The notes beneath the pieces were generated by a model. It had not been told where the DNA came from. It did no database searches and saw only the letters and a program-made list of their open reading frames with translations. Positions 17,760 through 29,987 of a DNA stretch of 64,000 nucleotides are shown here, piece after piece. This DNA comes from DATATV01 sp036268615 (GTDB taxonomy: Bacteria > Actinomycetota > Actinomycetes > Mycobacteriales > Pseudonocardiaceae). Made by a program: the position numbers and the translations under genes. Location: the NCBI GenBank assembly GCA_036268615.1, contig DATATV010000041.1:1-64000 (forward strand), given 5' to 3'. The stretch's first letter is position 1, and the number at the start of each line of letters is the position of its first letter.

Positions 17760-19400
17760 TCAGGCCGTCGCGGCCGGCAACTCCGCTGCTGGATCGACCG
17801 GCAGCACCGGCACCGGGTCGACCGTCAGCTCCGACCTGGCCAGTTCGCGCAGCACGTTACGCCGGATCTTGCCGGTCGCCGTCTTGGGCAGCTCGGCCAG
17901 CTCGACCACGGCGCGCGGCCGCTTGAACGCGGCCAGGCCCTGCCGGCAGAACTGGATCACCTCGTCGGCGTCGAGCCTGCGGCCGGGCACCGGCACCACG
18001 CAGGCGACCGGTTTGTCCAACTCGTCCGCGTCCGGCACCCCGACGACCGCGACTTCGGCGATGTCCGGGTGCTCCAGCAACCGGTTCTCCACCTCGCTCG
18101 GCGTCACCCAGATCCCGCCGGCCTTGATCATGTCGTTGAACCGGCCGAGGCAGGTGTAGGTGCCGTCCTCGTTGCGCAGATAGGTGTCGCCGGTGCGCAT
18201 CCACTCGCCGACGAACACCTGCCGGGAGGTGTTCGCCCGGCACCAGTAGCCGATGGCCGCGCTGCGCCCGGACACGAACAGCTCGCCCGGCCGACCGACC
18301 TCGTTGATCACCACACCGTTCTCGTCCCGGATCTCCACCTGGTAGCCCGGTACCGGCGTGCCCGACGAGGCCGGGTGCACCTGGCCGGGGCGGTTGGAGA
18401 TGAAGATGTGCAACAGCTCGGTCGAACCGATGCCGTCCAACACCTCGACGCCGAACCGCTCGACCATGCCGTGGAACATCCGTGGCGGCAGCGCCTCGCC
18501 GGCCGAAACCCCTTGGCGCACGGTGCTGAACGCGTCCGCGGGCAGGTTGCCGGCGAGCAGCGGGCCCCAGAAGCTCGGCGTGCCGAACAGCAGCGTCGGC
18601 TCGTCCCGGTCGGCCCGCTGGGCGAACAGCGCCGGGCTGGGCCGCGCCGGTTCGAGCAGCGCGGTCGCGCCGACCGAGAGCGGGAAGAACATCGAGTTGC
18701 CGATGCCGTAGGCGAAGAAGAGCTTGGCCACCGACAGGCACCGGTCGGCCGGGGTGATGCCCAGCACGCCCTGGCCGTAGTCCTCGGCGACCAGCCGGAT
18801 GTCCTCGTGCCGGTGCATGGCCGCTTTGGGCGTGCCGGTGGTGCCCGAGGTGTAGAGCCACAGTGCCGGCGAGTCCGGCCAGGTCGGATAGGGCCGCACC
18901 GGACCGCCGCCGGCCGCGCGCAACTCGGCCCAGGAGTGGCCGGTGATCCCGGCCCGTAGCGTGCCGACCTCGGTGCCGGCCAGCACCAGCTGCTCGACCT
19001 CGGGCGCGAGCGCGACCGCCGCCCGGACCGTGGCGGCGAAGTCGGCCGAGCCGAGCACCACCCGGACCCGCGCGTCCACCAGCATGGTGGCCAGCTCGGC
19101 GCCGGTGAGCATGGTCGACGTGGGCACCGCGACCGCGCCGAGGTACATGGTGGCCAGGATCGCGGTGAACAGCTCGACGTCGTCGGCCATGCACATCAGG
19201 ACGCGTTCCTCGGGCCGCACGCCCAGCGCGCGCAACCCGGCGGCGACCACCCGCACCTCGGCGGCCAGCTCGGTATAGCTGAGCGTGCGGTCCGGCGTGA
19301 TCACCGCGGTGCGGTCACCGAGTCCCGCGTCGACCTGCCGGTCGACCAGATAGCCGGTGGCATTGAACAAAGTGGCACTAGTCGCCGTTGACGTGCTCAT
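17760..19400 (-). CDS. Benzoate--CoA ligase family protein
   Basis: ATP-dependent acyl-CoA synthetase of about 546 residues that should convert benzoate to benzoyl-CoA, the first step of the box pathway. The AMP-binding P-loop LYTSGTTGTPKAAMH and the catalytic Lys in LPKTATGKIRR are present, and the N-terminus (NATGYLVDRQVDAGLGDRTA) resembles benzoate-CoA ligases. The ATG at 19400 follows GAGGTGCGG; a GTG at 19406, one base beyond the boxB stop, is an alternative. Its position directly after boxC and boxB supports benzoate or a ring-substituted benzoate as substrate. Confidence 0.9.
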   Translation of the reverse strand: MSTSTATSATLFNATGYLVDRQVDAGLGDRTAVITPDRTLSYTELAAEVRVVAAGLRALGVRPEERVLMCMADDVELFTAILATMYLGAVAVPTSTMLTGAELATMLVDARVRVVLGSADFAATVRAAVALAPEVEQLVLAGTEVGTLRAGITGHSWAELRAAGGGPVRPYPTWPDSPALWLYTSGTTGTPKAAMHRHEDIRLVAEDYGQGVLGITPADRCLSVAKLFFAYGIGNSMFFPLSVGATALLEPARPSPALFAQRADRDEPTLLFGTPSFWGPLLAGNLPADAFSTVRQGVSAGEALPPRMFHGMVERFGVEVLDGIGSTELLHIFISNRPGQVHPASSGTPVPGYQVEIRDENGVVINEVGRPGELFVSGRSAAIGYWCRANTSRQVFVGEWMRTGDTYLRNEDGTYTCLGRFNDMIKAGGIWVTPSEVENRLLEHPDIAEVAVVGVPDADELDKPVACVVPVPGRRLDADEVIQFCRQGLAAFKRPRAVVELAELPKTATGKIRRNVLRELARSELTVDPVPVLPVDPAAELPAATA

Positions 19401-19407
19401 CCGCACC

Positions 19408-22553
<3,146 letters not shown>

Positions 22554-22593
22554 CTGCCGCACCTCCTCGTCATCGCGGACGCGGTCGGTTCAT

Positions 22594-22621
22594 TCTCTAC
22601 ACCTGGCCGTCCTTACGTCAA
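22594..22621 (-). promoter_or_regulatory. Candidate box operon promoter
   Basis: On the minus strand TTGACG (22616-22621) and TAGAGA (22594-22599) are separated by 16 bp, close to a housekeeping -35/-10 pair, 41 bp upstream of the boxC ATG. The near-palindrome TTCTGTAGAA (22624-22633) sits directly upstream of the -35, and TCTACA/TGTAGA halves (22596-22601, 22627-22632) form an inverted repeat around the promoter. A regulator binding there could control the operon. Confidence 0.55.
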
Positions 22622-22717
22622 GCTTCTGTAGAACTATTGCCGCGTCGCGGTGAAGTTGGTGTTGGTGATCGAAGGCCGTCAGCGACCGTTTACTGGTCAC
22701 GCCGGTACGGTTGTGCC

Positions 22718-23845
22718 GTGGTTCGGGGCTACCCATTGCGTCCGGTACTGGTAGACGCCGGTGTGGCTGGGTTGTGTGTGCTGGCATTCTGGCTGCCATT
22801 CCGTAACCAGCCCAACTGTCCTCTCCCCCTCCATATCGCGTTGCCCATCCTGCTGGCCGTAGGGCTGTTGTTCCGGTCCCGACAGCGGGTGATGTCGTTC
22901 TGGCTGGTCGCGGGGTCGACTCTGGTGGGCGTGATCCTCGGGGTGACGAGCGATCCATTCACCGCAGCGGCATGGACGCTGTGCGCGGTCGCCGCCGCCC
23001 GGCGCGGGCCAGGGCTGTCGTCCGCCGTGTCGGTGGCGCTTGGCGTCGCCATCGTCGCACTGATGCTGGTGGGCGGTCCCGACCTGCCCAAGACGCGCTT
23101 TACGCTGTTGAGCGTGCTGTTGTTGGCCGGCGGATGGCGGCTGGGTACCGCGATCCGGCAGGCCCGGACGGAAGCCGAACATGCCGCCCGGATCGAGAAC
23201 CAGCGCGCCCTCATCGCCGAACGGCTGCACATGGCCCATGAGGTTCACGATGTGGTGTCGCATTCGTTGGCGACGATCGCGGTCACGGCCGGCGTCGGAG
23301 CACGTGTCGGATCCGATCCCGAACGACTGCGGCCCAAGCTTCTGCAGATCGAACAGATCAGCCAACACGCGTTGACCGACCTCAGGTCGGTACTGGGCGT
23401 GGTCCGAGACGGCAACGCGATCGCGGAACGCGGGCCCCAGCCGGGGATCGAGTCACTGCCAAGCCTGATCGACCGGGCGACGAGCGCCGGTGTTCCCGCG
23501 GAGTTGGTGGTGAGCGGGGCCGACGACATCCCGCCCGGCGTCGGGTTGGCGGTCTATCGGATCGTGCAGGAGGGGTTGACGAACGCGACCCGGTACGCGC
23601 CCGGAGCACCGTGCATGGTGACCGTCACCGGAACTGGTTCCGAGGTGCGGGTCGATGTCCTCGACAACGGGGACACCACCACGGCGTTGCCACCTGTCTC
23701 TGTCCACGGGGGTGGCTACGGCCTGCGCGGGTTGCGGGAACGGGTGGAGTCGCTCGGCGGAGCGTTCACCGCGGGGCCCCGCGGTGACGGCGGGTTCGCG
23801 ATCCGGGTGATGATCCCGCTGACAGCGCCGCCGGGGTCGGTATGA
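22718..23845 (+). CDS. NarL-type sensor histidine kinase
   Basis: Membrane sensor kinase of about 375 residues. The N-terminal half has four to six hydrophobic helices (starting LVDAGVAGLCVLAFWL) and short loops with no separate extracellular domain. A HisKA_3-type phosphoacceptor follows (His177 in HEVHDVVSHSL), then an HATPase with the N box EGLTNATRYAPG and G box GGGYGLRGLRERV. I used GTG 22718; the open frame extends upstream to 22637 into non-conserved sequence. Its stop overlaps the response-regulator ATG, so the two are a coupled pair, and with the ABC genes downstream they probably sense envelope stress or a peptide/antibiotic. Confidence 0.9.
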   Translation: MVRGYPLRPVLVDAGVAGLCVLAFWLPFRNQPNCPLPLHIALPILLAVGLLFRSRQRVMSFWLVAGSTLVGVILGVTSDPFTAAAWTLCAVAAARRGPGLSSAVSVALGVAIVALMLVGGPDLPKTRFTLLSVLLLAGGWRLGTAIRQARTEAEHAARIENQRALIAERLHMAHEVHDVVSHSLATIAVTAGVGARVGSDPERLRPKLLQIEQISQHALTDLRSVLGVVRDGNAIAERGPQPGIESLPSLIDRATSAGVPAELVVSGADDIPPGVGLAVYRIVQEGLTNATRYAPGAPCMVTVTGTGSEVRVDVLDNGDTTTALPPVSVHGGGYGLRGLRERVESLGGAFTAGPRGDGGFAIRVMIPLTAPPGSV

Positions 23846-24507
23846 CCGAGCGGATCAGGGTGCTGATCGCCGAAGATGACGACGTACTCCGCGCCTCGCT
23901 GTGCGAGTTGGTCGACGACAGCCCGGGGCTGATACTGGTCGGCCAGGCCCGCGACGGTCGCGACGCGATTGACGCCGTGCACCGGCTGCGTCCGAACGTG
24001 GTGGTCATGGACATCCGGATGCCGAAGATGGACGGACTCGCAGCGACCCGAGCGATCCGAAGCGCCGCACCCGCTGTCGCGGTCCTGATTCTGACCACGT
24101 TCGACCTGGACGAGTACGTCTACGAGGCCCTCCGGGTCGGGGCATCGGGATTTCTCCTGAAGAACACCGCAGTCAGCGACATCGTGCGGGCCGTTCATAC
24201 CGTCCACGACGGACACGCACTGTTGTCGCCGGAGGTGACCACGCGCGTGATCGCCGAATTCGCCTCTCGCCGCGACCGGAGGCGTCCCGAACGGGCACGG
24301 TTCGACATGGTCACGAACCGGGAAAGGGACGTGATTTCGGCGATCGTGAACGGATTGTCGAACGAGGAGATCGCCGCCGCACTGTTCCTCAGTCGCGCCA
24401 CGGTCAAGACGTATCTGAGCCGGCTGTTCGACAAACTCGGCGTCCGGGACCGCACCCAACTGGCGATTTTGGCCTACGAGTCGGGCTTCGTCGACACGCT
24501 TCGCTGA
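23842..24507 (+). CDS. LuxR/NarL-family response regulator
   Basis: Cytoplasmic transcription factor of 221 residues. The receiver domain has the acidic pair (AEDDDV), phospho-acceptor Asp57 in VVMDIRMPKMDG, the conserved Thr in ILTTFD and Lys in GFLLKNT. The C-terminal GerE/LuxR helix-turn-helix contains TNRERDVISAIVNGLSNEEI. The ATG overlaps the kinase stop by four bases. It probably activates the ABC transporter operon that starts 53 bp downstream. Confidence 0.92.
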   Translation: MTERIRVLIAEDDDVLRASLCELVDDSPGLILVGQARDGRDAIDAVHRLRPNVVVMDIRMPKMDGLAATRAIRSAAPAVAVLILTTFDLDEYVYEALRVGASGFLLKNTAVSDIVRAVHTVHDGHALLSPEVTTRVIAEFASRRDRRRPERARFDMVTNRERDVISAIVNGLSNEEIAAALFLSRATVKTYLSRLFDKLGVRDRTQLAILAYESGFVDTLR

Positions 24508-24560
24508 GTGTCAACCTTTGGCCGATGTGGTCGGCACGATCAGACACGACGCTGGAGATC

Positions 24561-25289
24561 GTGATCGACATATGCCATCTCACCAAACGACATGGCCGGA
24601 CGGCCGCCGTGCGGGACGTCAGCTTCACCGCGGCACCTGGTCGGGTGACCGGTTTTGTGGGGCCGAACGGCGCGGGTAAGTCCTCGACCCTGCGCATCCT
24701 GCTCGGCCTCGACTCCGCCGACTCCGGCACCGCGCTCATCGACGGCGCGCCGTATCGACGGTTGTCCAACCCGCTGCGCACGGTCGGTTCGCTGCTGGAG
24801 GGGAGCGGGGCACACCGATCCCGCCGAGGGCGGGCCCATCTGTCGTGGGTCGCGCGCAGCAATGGCATACCGCGATCGCGGGTCGCCGAGGTGTTGGAGT
24901 TGGTGCGGCTCGGCGATGCCGCTCGCAAGCGGGTTGGTGGCTACTCGCTGGGGATGGGTCAGCGGTTGGGCCTGGCCACAGCCTTGCTGGGCGACCCGCG
25001 GGTGTTGGTGCTGGACGAGCCGACCAACGGCCTGGACCCGGCAGGCATCCGCTGGCTGCGCCAGTTGCTGAAGTCCTACGCGGCCGAGGGCCGAACGGTG
25101 TTGCTGTCCAGCCATCTGATGAGCGAGATGGCGAACACCGTCGACGATGTGGTGGTGATCAACGACGGTCGGATCATCGTCCACGGCTCGGTCGGCGAGA
25201 TCATGGCCGGTCACGCCACGTTGGAGGACGCATTCTTCGCCCTGACCGGCGACCAGTCCGACCATCGGCGATCCGGCGAGCCACGATGA
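24561..25289 (+). CDS. ABC exporter ATP-binding protein
   Basis: ATPase of about 242 residues of the ABC-2/CcmA drug and antimicrobial peptide exporter group. Walker A is GPNGAGKSS, the signature YSLGMGQRLGLA (LGMGQ instead of LSGGQ), Walker B VLVLDEPTNGLDP and the switch His in LSSHLMSE. The GTG at 24561 has GGAG four bases upstream; an ATG at 24525 would add 12 residues without family similarity. Its stop overlaps the next gene (ATGA). It works with the two permeases downstream under the kinase/regulator pair upstream. Confidence 0.9.
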   Translation: MIDICHLTKRHGRTAAVRDVSFTAAPGRVTGFVGPNGAGKSSTLRILLGLDSADSGTALIDGAPYRRLSNPLRTVGSLLEGSGAHRSRRGRAHLSWVARSNGIPRSRVAEVLELVRLGDAARKRVGGYSLGMGQRLGLATALLGDPRVLVLDEPTNGLDPAGIRWLRQLLKSYAAEGRTVLLSSHLMSEMANTVDDVVVINDGRIIVHGSVGEIMAGHATLEDAFFALTGDQSDHRRSGEPR

Positions 25290-26071
25290 ACACCCTCGTC
25301 GCCGAATTCCGCAAGCTCGTCGCCCTGCCCTCGACCCTGGTCGCGATCGGCATCACCCTGGTTTGCTCGCTTGGCATCACCGTACTCAACGTGAGCCAGA
25401 TCCACGCGAAGCTGGCTTCGGGAAACACCGATTCAATGGTGAACACGAACCTGGTCAACACCGTCTTCACCGGCCCGTCAACAGGCGTCATCGGGGTGAT
25501 CGTGCTCGGTGTCGTGATCGTCAGCAGCGAATACACGGCCAACACCAGCGACGCCGGTGGCGGCCGGCAGATCGTGACCAGCCTGACCTGCGTCCCCCGG
25601 CGCGGTCAACTCCTCGCGGCGAAAGGATTCGTACTCGTCGTCGTCAGCGGAGCCCTCGGGGCTGTCCTGGTTCCCGTGACAATACTGGTGTCCCGCGCCA
25701 TCCTGGGTCAGTACGCGCGACCGCTGGACCAGACGATCGACAATGTCGGTGGACGAATGGTCGCCGGCATCGTCGGGTACTGGATCTGCGCGGCGTTGAT
25801 CACCTTCTCCATCACCGTCCTCGCCCGACACGGCACAATTCCACTGATCGCGTTCATCGCCAACACCTCGGTCGTGTCGATCGACCTTCTGCTCGCCAAG
25901 TTCACGCCCATCGGGAAATTCCTGCCGGATGTCGCCGGATCGCAGATGTTCTCCGTGAACTATCCGGCACCCCACATGCTTTCACCCGCCTGGGGCGGAA
26001 CTGTGATGGGCCTGTGGACCGTCGGTCTGCTCGGTGTCGCGGCGACCGTGTTCGTTCGGCGAGACGCATAG
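25286..26071 (+). CDS. ABC-2 type exporter permease 1
   Basis: Membrane protein of 261 residues with about six hydrophobic segments. It has the ABC-2 features seen in self-protection transporters: an N-terminal EFRKLVALPSTLVAIGI start, the SSEYTANTSDAGGGRQIVTSL stretch (SEYxxxT motif), a basic VPRRGQLLAAK loop, and a C-terminal single-helix end VAATVFVRRDA. Coupled to the ATPase by an ATGA overlap. The substrate is not determinable; antimicrobial peptide or antibiotic export is a family-based guess. Confidence 0.85.
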   Translation: MNTLVAEFRKLVALPSTLVAIGITLVCSLGITVLNVSQIHAKLASGNTDSMVNTNLVNTVFTGPSTGVIGVIVLGVVIVSSEYTANTSDAGGGRQIVTSLTCVPRRGQLLAAKGFVLVVVSGALGAVLVPVTILVSRAILGQYARPLDQTIDNVGGRMVAGIVGYWICAALITFSITVLARHGTIPLIAFIANTSVVSIDLLLAKFTPIGKFLPDVAGSQMFSVNYPAPHMLSPAWGGTVMGLWTVGLLGVAATVFVRRDA

Positions 26072-26079
26072 GGACCACC

Positions 26080-26838
26080 ATGAGTCTGGGCAACGCGACG
26101 CTCGCCGAGCTGAGCAAACTGAGCACCCTTCGCGGTGTGTCCGCCACGCTCGCAGCGACGGTCCTGTGCGCGGTCGGGCTGACCGCACTGTTCGTCGCCG
26201 AAACACTCCACCAATCCCTTGTGCCGCACCAACTCGCCGCGTCGGCGGCGGTAGACACCGCCCTTCGGGTCATTCCGTACTGCCAGATCGGCCTGATCGT
26301 GCTGGGTAGCCTGACGACGGCCAGCGAGTACGACGGATGGCAGATCCGTACATCGCTGGCCAGCGTCCCGAAGCGGGCCATGCTGCTCACCGGAAAGCTC
26401 ATCGCGTATCTGACCGTCGCGGTTCCCGCCGCGCTGACCACCGTTGGCACGGCGGTCGTCGCCACGGAAACGGCCCTCGGCGGGCACCGGGTACCGGTTG
26501 GCGCGCTCTGTGCGGCACACAACCTTCTGGCGATGCTGGGTGCCGCAAGCTACCTCGTGCTGATCGGACTGCTCGCCAACGCGGTCGCCGTGCTGGTCCG
26601 AAGCTTCATAACCACCCTCGTCCTGGTGTTGACAGTCGTGCTGGTGCTCTCCCCTGCGCTGGCGGCGGTCACCAGACTGGCCGCCTACCTGCCCGAACGT
26701 GCCGGCGCGCTGCTCTACCAGTCGAACCCCGACACCGACGGCGTGCTCACCCCGGTTCAGGGCGCGGCCGTCCTTGGCACCTGGATCGTGGTGCTGCTGA
26801 GTGCCGCCGCCGTCGCCTTCATCGCCCGCGACGCATGA
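26080..26838 (+). CDS. ABC-2 type exporter permease 2
   Basis: Paralogue of the preceding permease (252 residues). It shares the same layout: LAELSKLSTLRGV at the N-terminus, TASEYDGWQIRTSLASVPKR in place of the SEY motif, several membrane helices, and a VAFIARDA C-terminus matching the FVRRDA end of permease 1. It starts 8 bp after the previous stop. The two permeases probably form a heterodimer. This is the last gene before a transposase remnant. Confidence 0.85.
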   Translation: MSLGNATLAELSKLSTLRGVSATLAATVLCAVGLTALFVAETLHQSLVPHQLAASAAVDTALRVIPYCQIGLIVLGSLTTASEYDGWQIRTSLASVPKRAMLLTGKLIAYLTVAVPAALTTVGTAVVATETALGGHRVPVGALCAAHNLLAMLGAASYLVLIGLLANAVAVLVRSFITTLVLVLTVVLVLSPALAAVTRLAAYLPERAGALLYQSNPDTDGVLTPVQGAAVLGTWIVVLLSAAAVAFIARDA

Positions 26839-26908
26839 CGACAGACCTCTGGATGAGCGATTCCGTGGAGATCGCGCGAAGGGGCCGCGGTGCGGACACG
26901 AGAGGAGG

Positions 26909-27184
26909 GTGTCCAAGATCGAACTGTTTCCCGCCCTACGGAGCCAGTCCGGCTACCACAAGCGGTTGAAAGCAGCACAACCGCTGCTGCGCAAGGCGAT
27001 TCCGACCCTCACCGGGTGGAACCCGTCCTGGTTCGACACCATCCGGAGCACCGATGCCACTCCAGTGCCCTGCGGGATGTCCCGCGAGACCGTGAAGCGT
27101 TCCGACCGGGCCGGGCACGCCGACTACGGCTACTGTGCGTCACACCCCGCTGGTACTGGGGCCTGAAGCTCCACCTGGTCTGTT
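26909..27184 (+). pseudogene. IS982-like transposase remnant
   Basis: The translated stretch LFPALRSQSGYHKRLKAAQ, then STDATPVPCGMSRETVKRSD and YGYCASH, is the N-terminal to catalytic region of IS982-family DDE transposases (the Asp of DATPVPCG is a catalytic residue). The match then continues in another frame (RWYWGLKLHLVC), so there is a frameshift near 27141. The rest of the transposase is missing, and no terminal inverted repeats could be assigned. It marks the end of the kinase/ABC block and lies 13 bp before the recQ start. Confidence 0.75.
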
Positions 27185-27197
27185 CTAGAATCGCCCA

Positions 27198-29036
27198 ATG
27201 GCTTCGCCGGACACGGATCTCGACACGACCGCTCCGCTGGACGTACTGCGCCGCGTCTTCGGTTACGACGCGTTCCGCGGCGAGCAGCAGCAGATCATCG
27301 AGCACGTCTGCGCCGGTGGCGACGCCCTGGTGCTGATGCCGACCGGCGGCGGCAAGTCGCTGTGCTACCAGATTCCCTCGCTCGTCCGCCCCGGCGTCGG
27401 GGTGGTCATCTCACCGTTGATCGCCCTGATGCAGGACCAGGTCGACGCGCTGCGCGCGCTCGGCGTGCGGGCCGGCTTCCTCAACTCCACCCAGGACGGC
27501 TACCAGCGGCAGGAGGTCGAGGCGGCGTTCGTCGCCGGTGAGCTGGACCTGCTCTACCTCGCCCCGGAACGCCTCCGACTGGAGTCGACGCTGCGCCTGC
27601 TCGACCGGGGCACCGTCTCGCTGTTCGCGATCGACGAAGCGCACTGTGTGGCCCAGTGGGGGCACGACTTCCGTCCCGACTACCTGGCACTGTCCGCCCT
27701 GCACGAACGCTGGCCGGATGTGCCGCGGATCGCGCTGACCGCGACGGCCACCGAGGCAACCCACGCCGAGATCGCCAGCCGGCTCAACCTCGGCGCCGCC
27801 CGGCACTTCGTGGCCAGCTTCGACCGGCCCAACATCCAGTACCGGATCGTGCCCAAGAACGAGCCGAAGCGGCAACTGCTGGACCTGCTGCGCGCCGAAC
27901 ACCCCGGCGACGCCGGCATCGTCTACTGCCTGTCCCGCAACTCGGTGGAGAAGACCGCCGAGTTCCTGGTCGGCAACGGCATTCCGGCGCTGCCTTACCA
28001 CGCCGGCCTGGACGCGCGGGTGCGCTCGACCAACCAGGCGCGCTTCCTGCGCGAGGACGGCCTGGTCATGGTCGCCACGATCGCCTTCGGCATGGGCATC
28101 GACAAGCCGGACGTACGGTTCGTCGCGCACCTGGACCTGCCCAAGTCGGTCGAGGGCTACTACCAGGAGACCGGCCGGGCCGGTCGAGACGGCCTGCCCT
28201 CCACGGCGTGGCTCGCCTACGGCCTGCAGGACGTGGTGCAACAGCGCAAACTCATCGACTCCGGCGAGGGCGACGACGCCCACCGCCGCCGCGCCGCGAG
28301 CCACCTGGACGCGATGCTCGCCCTGTGCGAGACCGTGCGCTGCCGCCGGACCCAGTTGCTGGCCTACTTCGGTCAGCAGGGTGACACCTGCGGCAACTGC
28401 GACACCTGCCTGAGCCCGCCGGAGTCCTGGGACGGCACGGTCGCCGCGCAGAAGCTGCTGTCCACGGTGTTCCGGCTGCAACGCGAGCGGCGGCAGAAGT
28501 TCGGCGCCGGCCAGATCGTCGATATCCTGCTGGGCAAGAAGACCGCCAAGGTGATCCAGCACGACCACGACTCGCTCACCGTTTTCGGCATCGGCACCGA
28601 GCTGCGTGACACCGAATGGCGTGGGGTGGTGCGCCAACTCCTGGCCCAGGGCCTGCTTGAGGTCGAGGGCGACTACGGCACGCTGGTGCTGACCGAGGCG
28701 AGCGCCGAGGTGCTCGGCAAGCAGCGCACGGTCCCGCTGCGCCGCGAGCCGGAGGCCCCGCCCGCGCGGGCGGCCAAGACCGCCAAGAACAAGGCCGCGG
28801 CAGCCGCGGAGCTGCCCGAGGAGGCCGTCCCGGTCTTCGAGCGCCTGCGCGCGTGGCGGGCGGCCACCGCGAAGGAACTGGGCCTACCGGCCTACGTGAT
28901 CTTCCACGACGCCACCCTGCGCCAGATCGCCACCGAGTCGCCGACCAGCCTGGCCGAACTCGGCACGGTCAACGGTGTCGGTGAGAACAAGCTGGCCAAG
29001 TACGGTCAGCAGGTCCTGGACACGCTGAACGCCTGA
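27198..29036 (+). CDS. recQ: ATP-dependent DNA helicase RecQ
   Basis: 3'-5' DNA helicase of 612 residues acting in recombination and repair. The N-terminal helicase domain has Walker A MPTGGGKS (about residues 47-54), the DEAH box AIDEAHC and motif III-type TATATE; the second helicase lobe has HAGLDARVR and the GRAGRDG motif VI. A zinc-binding RecQ C-terminal domain carries CGNCDTC, followed by a winged helix (GVVRQLLAQGLLEVEGDYG) and a C-terminal HRDC domain (RLRAWRAATAKELGLPAYVIF). Complete and normal in order. Confidence 0.97.
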   Translation: MASPDTDLDTTAPLDVLRRVFGYDAFRGEQQQIIEHVCAGGDALVLMPTGGGKSLCYQIPSLVRPGVGVVISPLIALMQDQVDALRALGVRAGFLNSTQDGYQRQEVEAAFVAGELDLLYLAPERLRLESTLRLLDRGTVSLFAIDEAHCVAQWGHDFRPDYLALSALHERWPDVPRIALTATATEATHAEIASRLNLGAARHFVASFDRPNIQYRIVPKNEPKRQLLDLLRAEHPGDAGIVYCLSRNSVEKTAEFLVGNGIPALPYHAGLDARVRSTNQARFLREDGLVMVATIAFGMGIDKPDVRFVAHLDLPKSVEGYYQETGRAGRDGLPSTAWLAYGLQDVVQQRKLIDSGEGDDAHRRRAASHLDAMLALCETVRCRRTQLLAYFGQQGDTCGNCDTCLSPPESWDGTVAAQKLLSTVFRLQRERRQKFGAGQIVDILLGKKTAKVIQHDHDSLTVFGIGTELRDTEWRGVVRQLLAQGLLEVEGDYGTLVLTEASAEVLGKQRTVPLRREPEAPPARAAKTAKNKAAAAAELPEEAVPVFERLRAWRAATAKELGLPAYVIFHDATLRQIATESPTSLAELGTVNGVGENKLAKYGQQVLDTLNA

Positions 29037-29084
29037 GCGCTCATCCCGTAGGCGGACCGGTGACACCGCCATGGCCTACGTCGG

Positions 29085-29987
29085 TCACCGTTCCCGCGCC
29101 CGGATCGCCGCCAGCACCCGGGCCACCGTCGGCGCGCGCCGGGACGCCGACCGGACCAGCGCGCTGATCCGCCGGAACCGTGCCGGCGACAGCTCCCGGG
29201 TCACCACCGATCCCGGCGGCAGTTGGGCGATCGCCAACCGGGGCAGCACCGCGACGCCGCTGCCGCCGGCGACCAGGGCGGCGATCGTGGCCAGCCCCTC
29301 GAACTCCCAGCGCGCCGCCGGTTGGACCGACCCGGCCGCCAGCAGCCGGTCGGTGGCCGCCCGCGAGGGCTGATCCGTCGGCGCACACAACAACGTCTGG
29401 CCGGCCAGCACCGCGCCGGTCAGCGCGACAGGTCCGGGCTCACCGGCGAGGGAATGCCCCACCGGCACAGCGAGCACGAGCGGGTCGCGCCGCAGCCGTA
29501 CCGCGCTCAGCCCGGGCACGGTGGCCGGTCGATGCGGCGGCCACTCGTCCACCACCGCGACGTCCAGTTCCCGCGTGTGCAGCCCGTGTACCGCCTCCCC
29601 GGCGTGCACCTGTCGCAGCACCACCTCCAGCCTGGGGTGCGCGCGCTGCACACCGGCGAGCGCTCGGCCCAGCGTCAGCGCCGTGGTCGGCACGGCCCCC
29701 ACGGTGACCCGTCCGGCGACCTCGCTGCCCAGCGCCGCGAGGTCGGCCTCAGCCGCCTCCACCGCCGCCAGCACGGTGGCCGCGTGACCGGCCAGCGCGC
29801 GTCCGGCGTCGGTCAACACCGCGCTGCGGGCGGAGCGCTCCAGCAGCGCCGCGCCCGCCTCCCGCTCCAGCGCGGCCAACTGTTGGGACACCGCCGACGC
29901 CGAGAAGCCGGCCGCCTCCGCCGTCGCGCTGATGCTGCCGTGCAGTGCGAAAAGCCGCAGCAACCGCAGCCGATGATTGTCGAGCAT
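29085..29987 (-). CDS. LysR-family transcriptional regulator
   Basis: DNA-binding regulator of 300 residues with the LysR winged helix at the N-terminus (LRLLRLFALHGSISATAEAAGFSASAVSQQLAALEREAG) and a periplasmic-binding-type effector domain (GRVTVGAVPTTA onward). It is divergent from an aminotransferase with a 99-bp shared region. A T-N11-A palindrome overlaps its start codon, consistent with autorepression and control of the aminotransferase. The effector is unknown, possibly an amino acid given the target. Confidence 0.92.
   Translation of the reverse strand: MLDNHRLRLLRLFALHGSISATAEAAGFSASAVSQQLAALEREAGAALLERSARSAVLTDAGRALAGHAATVLAAVEAAEADLAALGSEVAGRVTVGAVPTTALTLGRALAGVQRAHPRLEVVLRQVHAGEAVHGLHTRELDVAVVDEWPPHRPATVPGLSAVRLRRDPLVLAVPVGHSLAGEPGPVALTGAVLAGQTLLCAPTDQPSRAATDRLLAAGSVQPAARWEFEGLATIAALVAGGSGVAVLPRLAIAQLPPGSVVTRELSPARFRRISALVRSASRRAPTVARVLAAIRARER

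Noticed and set aside
29048..29079. Inverted repeat GTAGGC/GCCTAC after recQ
   Set aside because: Only a 6-bp stem with a 20-nt loop and no U-tract; such repeats are common by chance in this GC-rich DNA.
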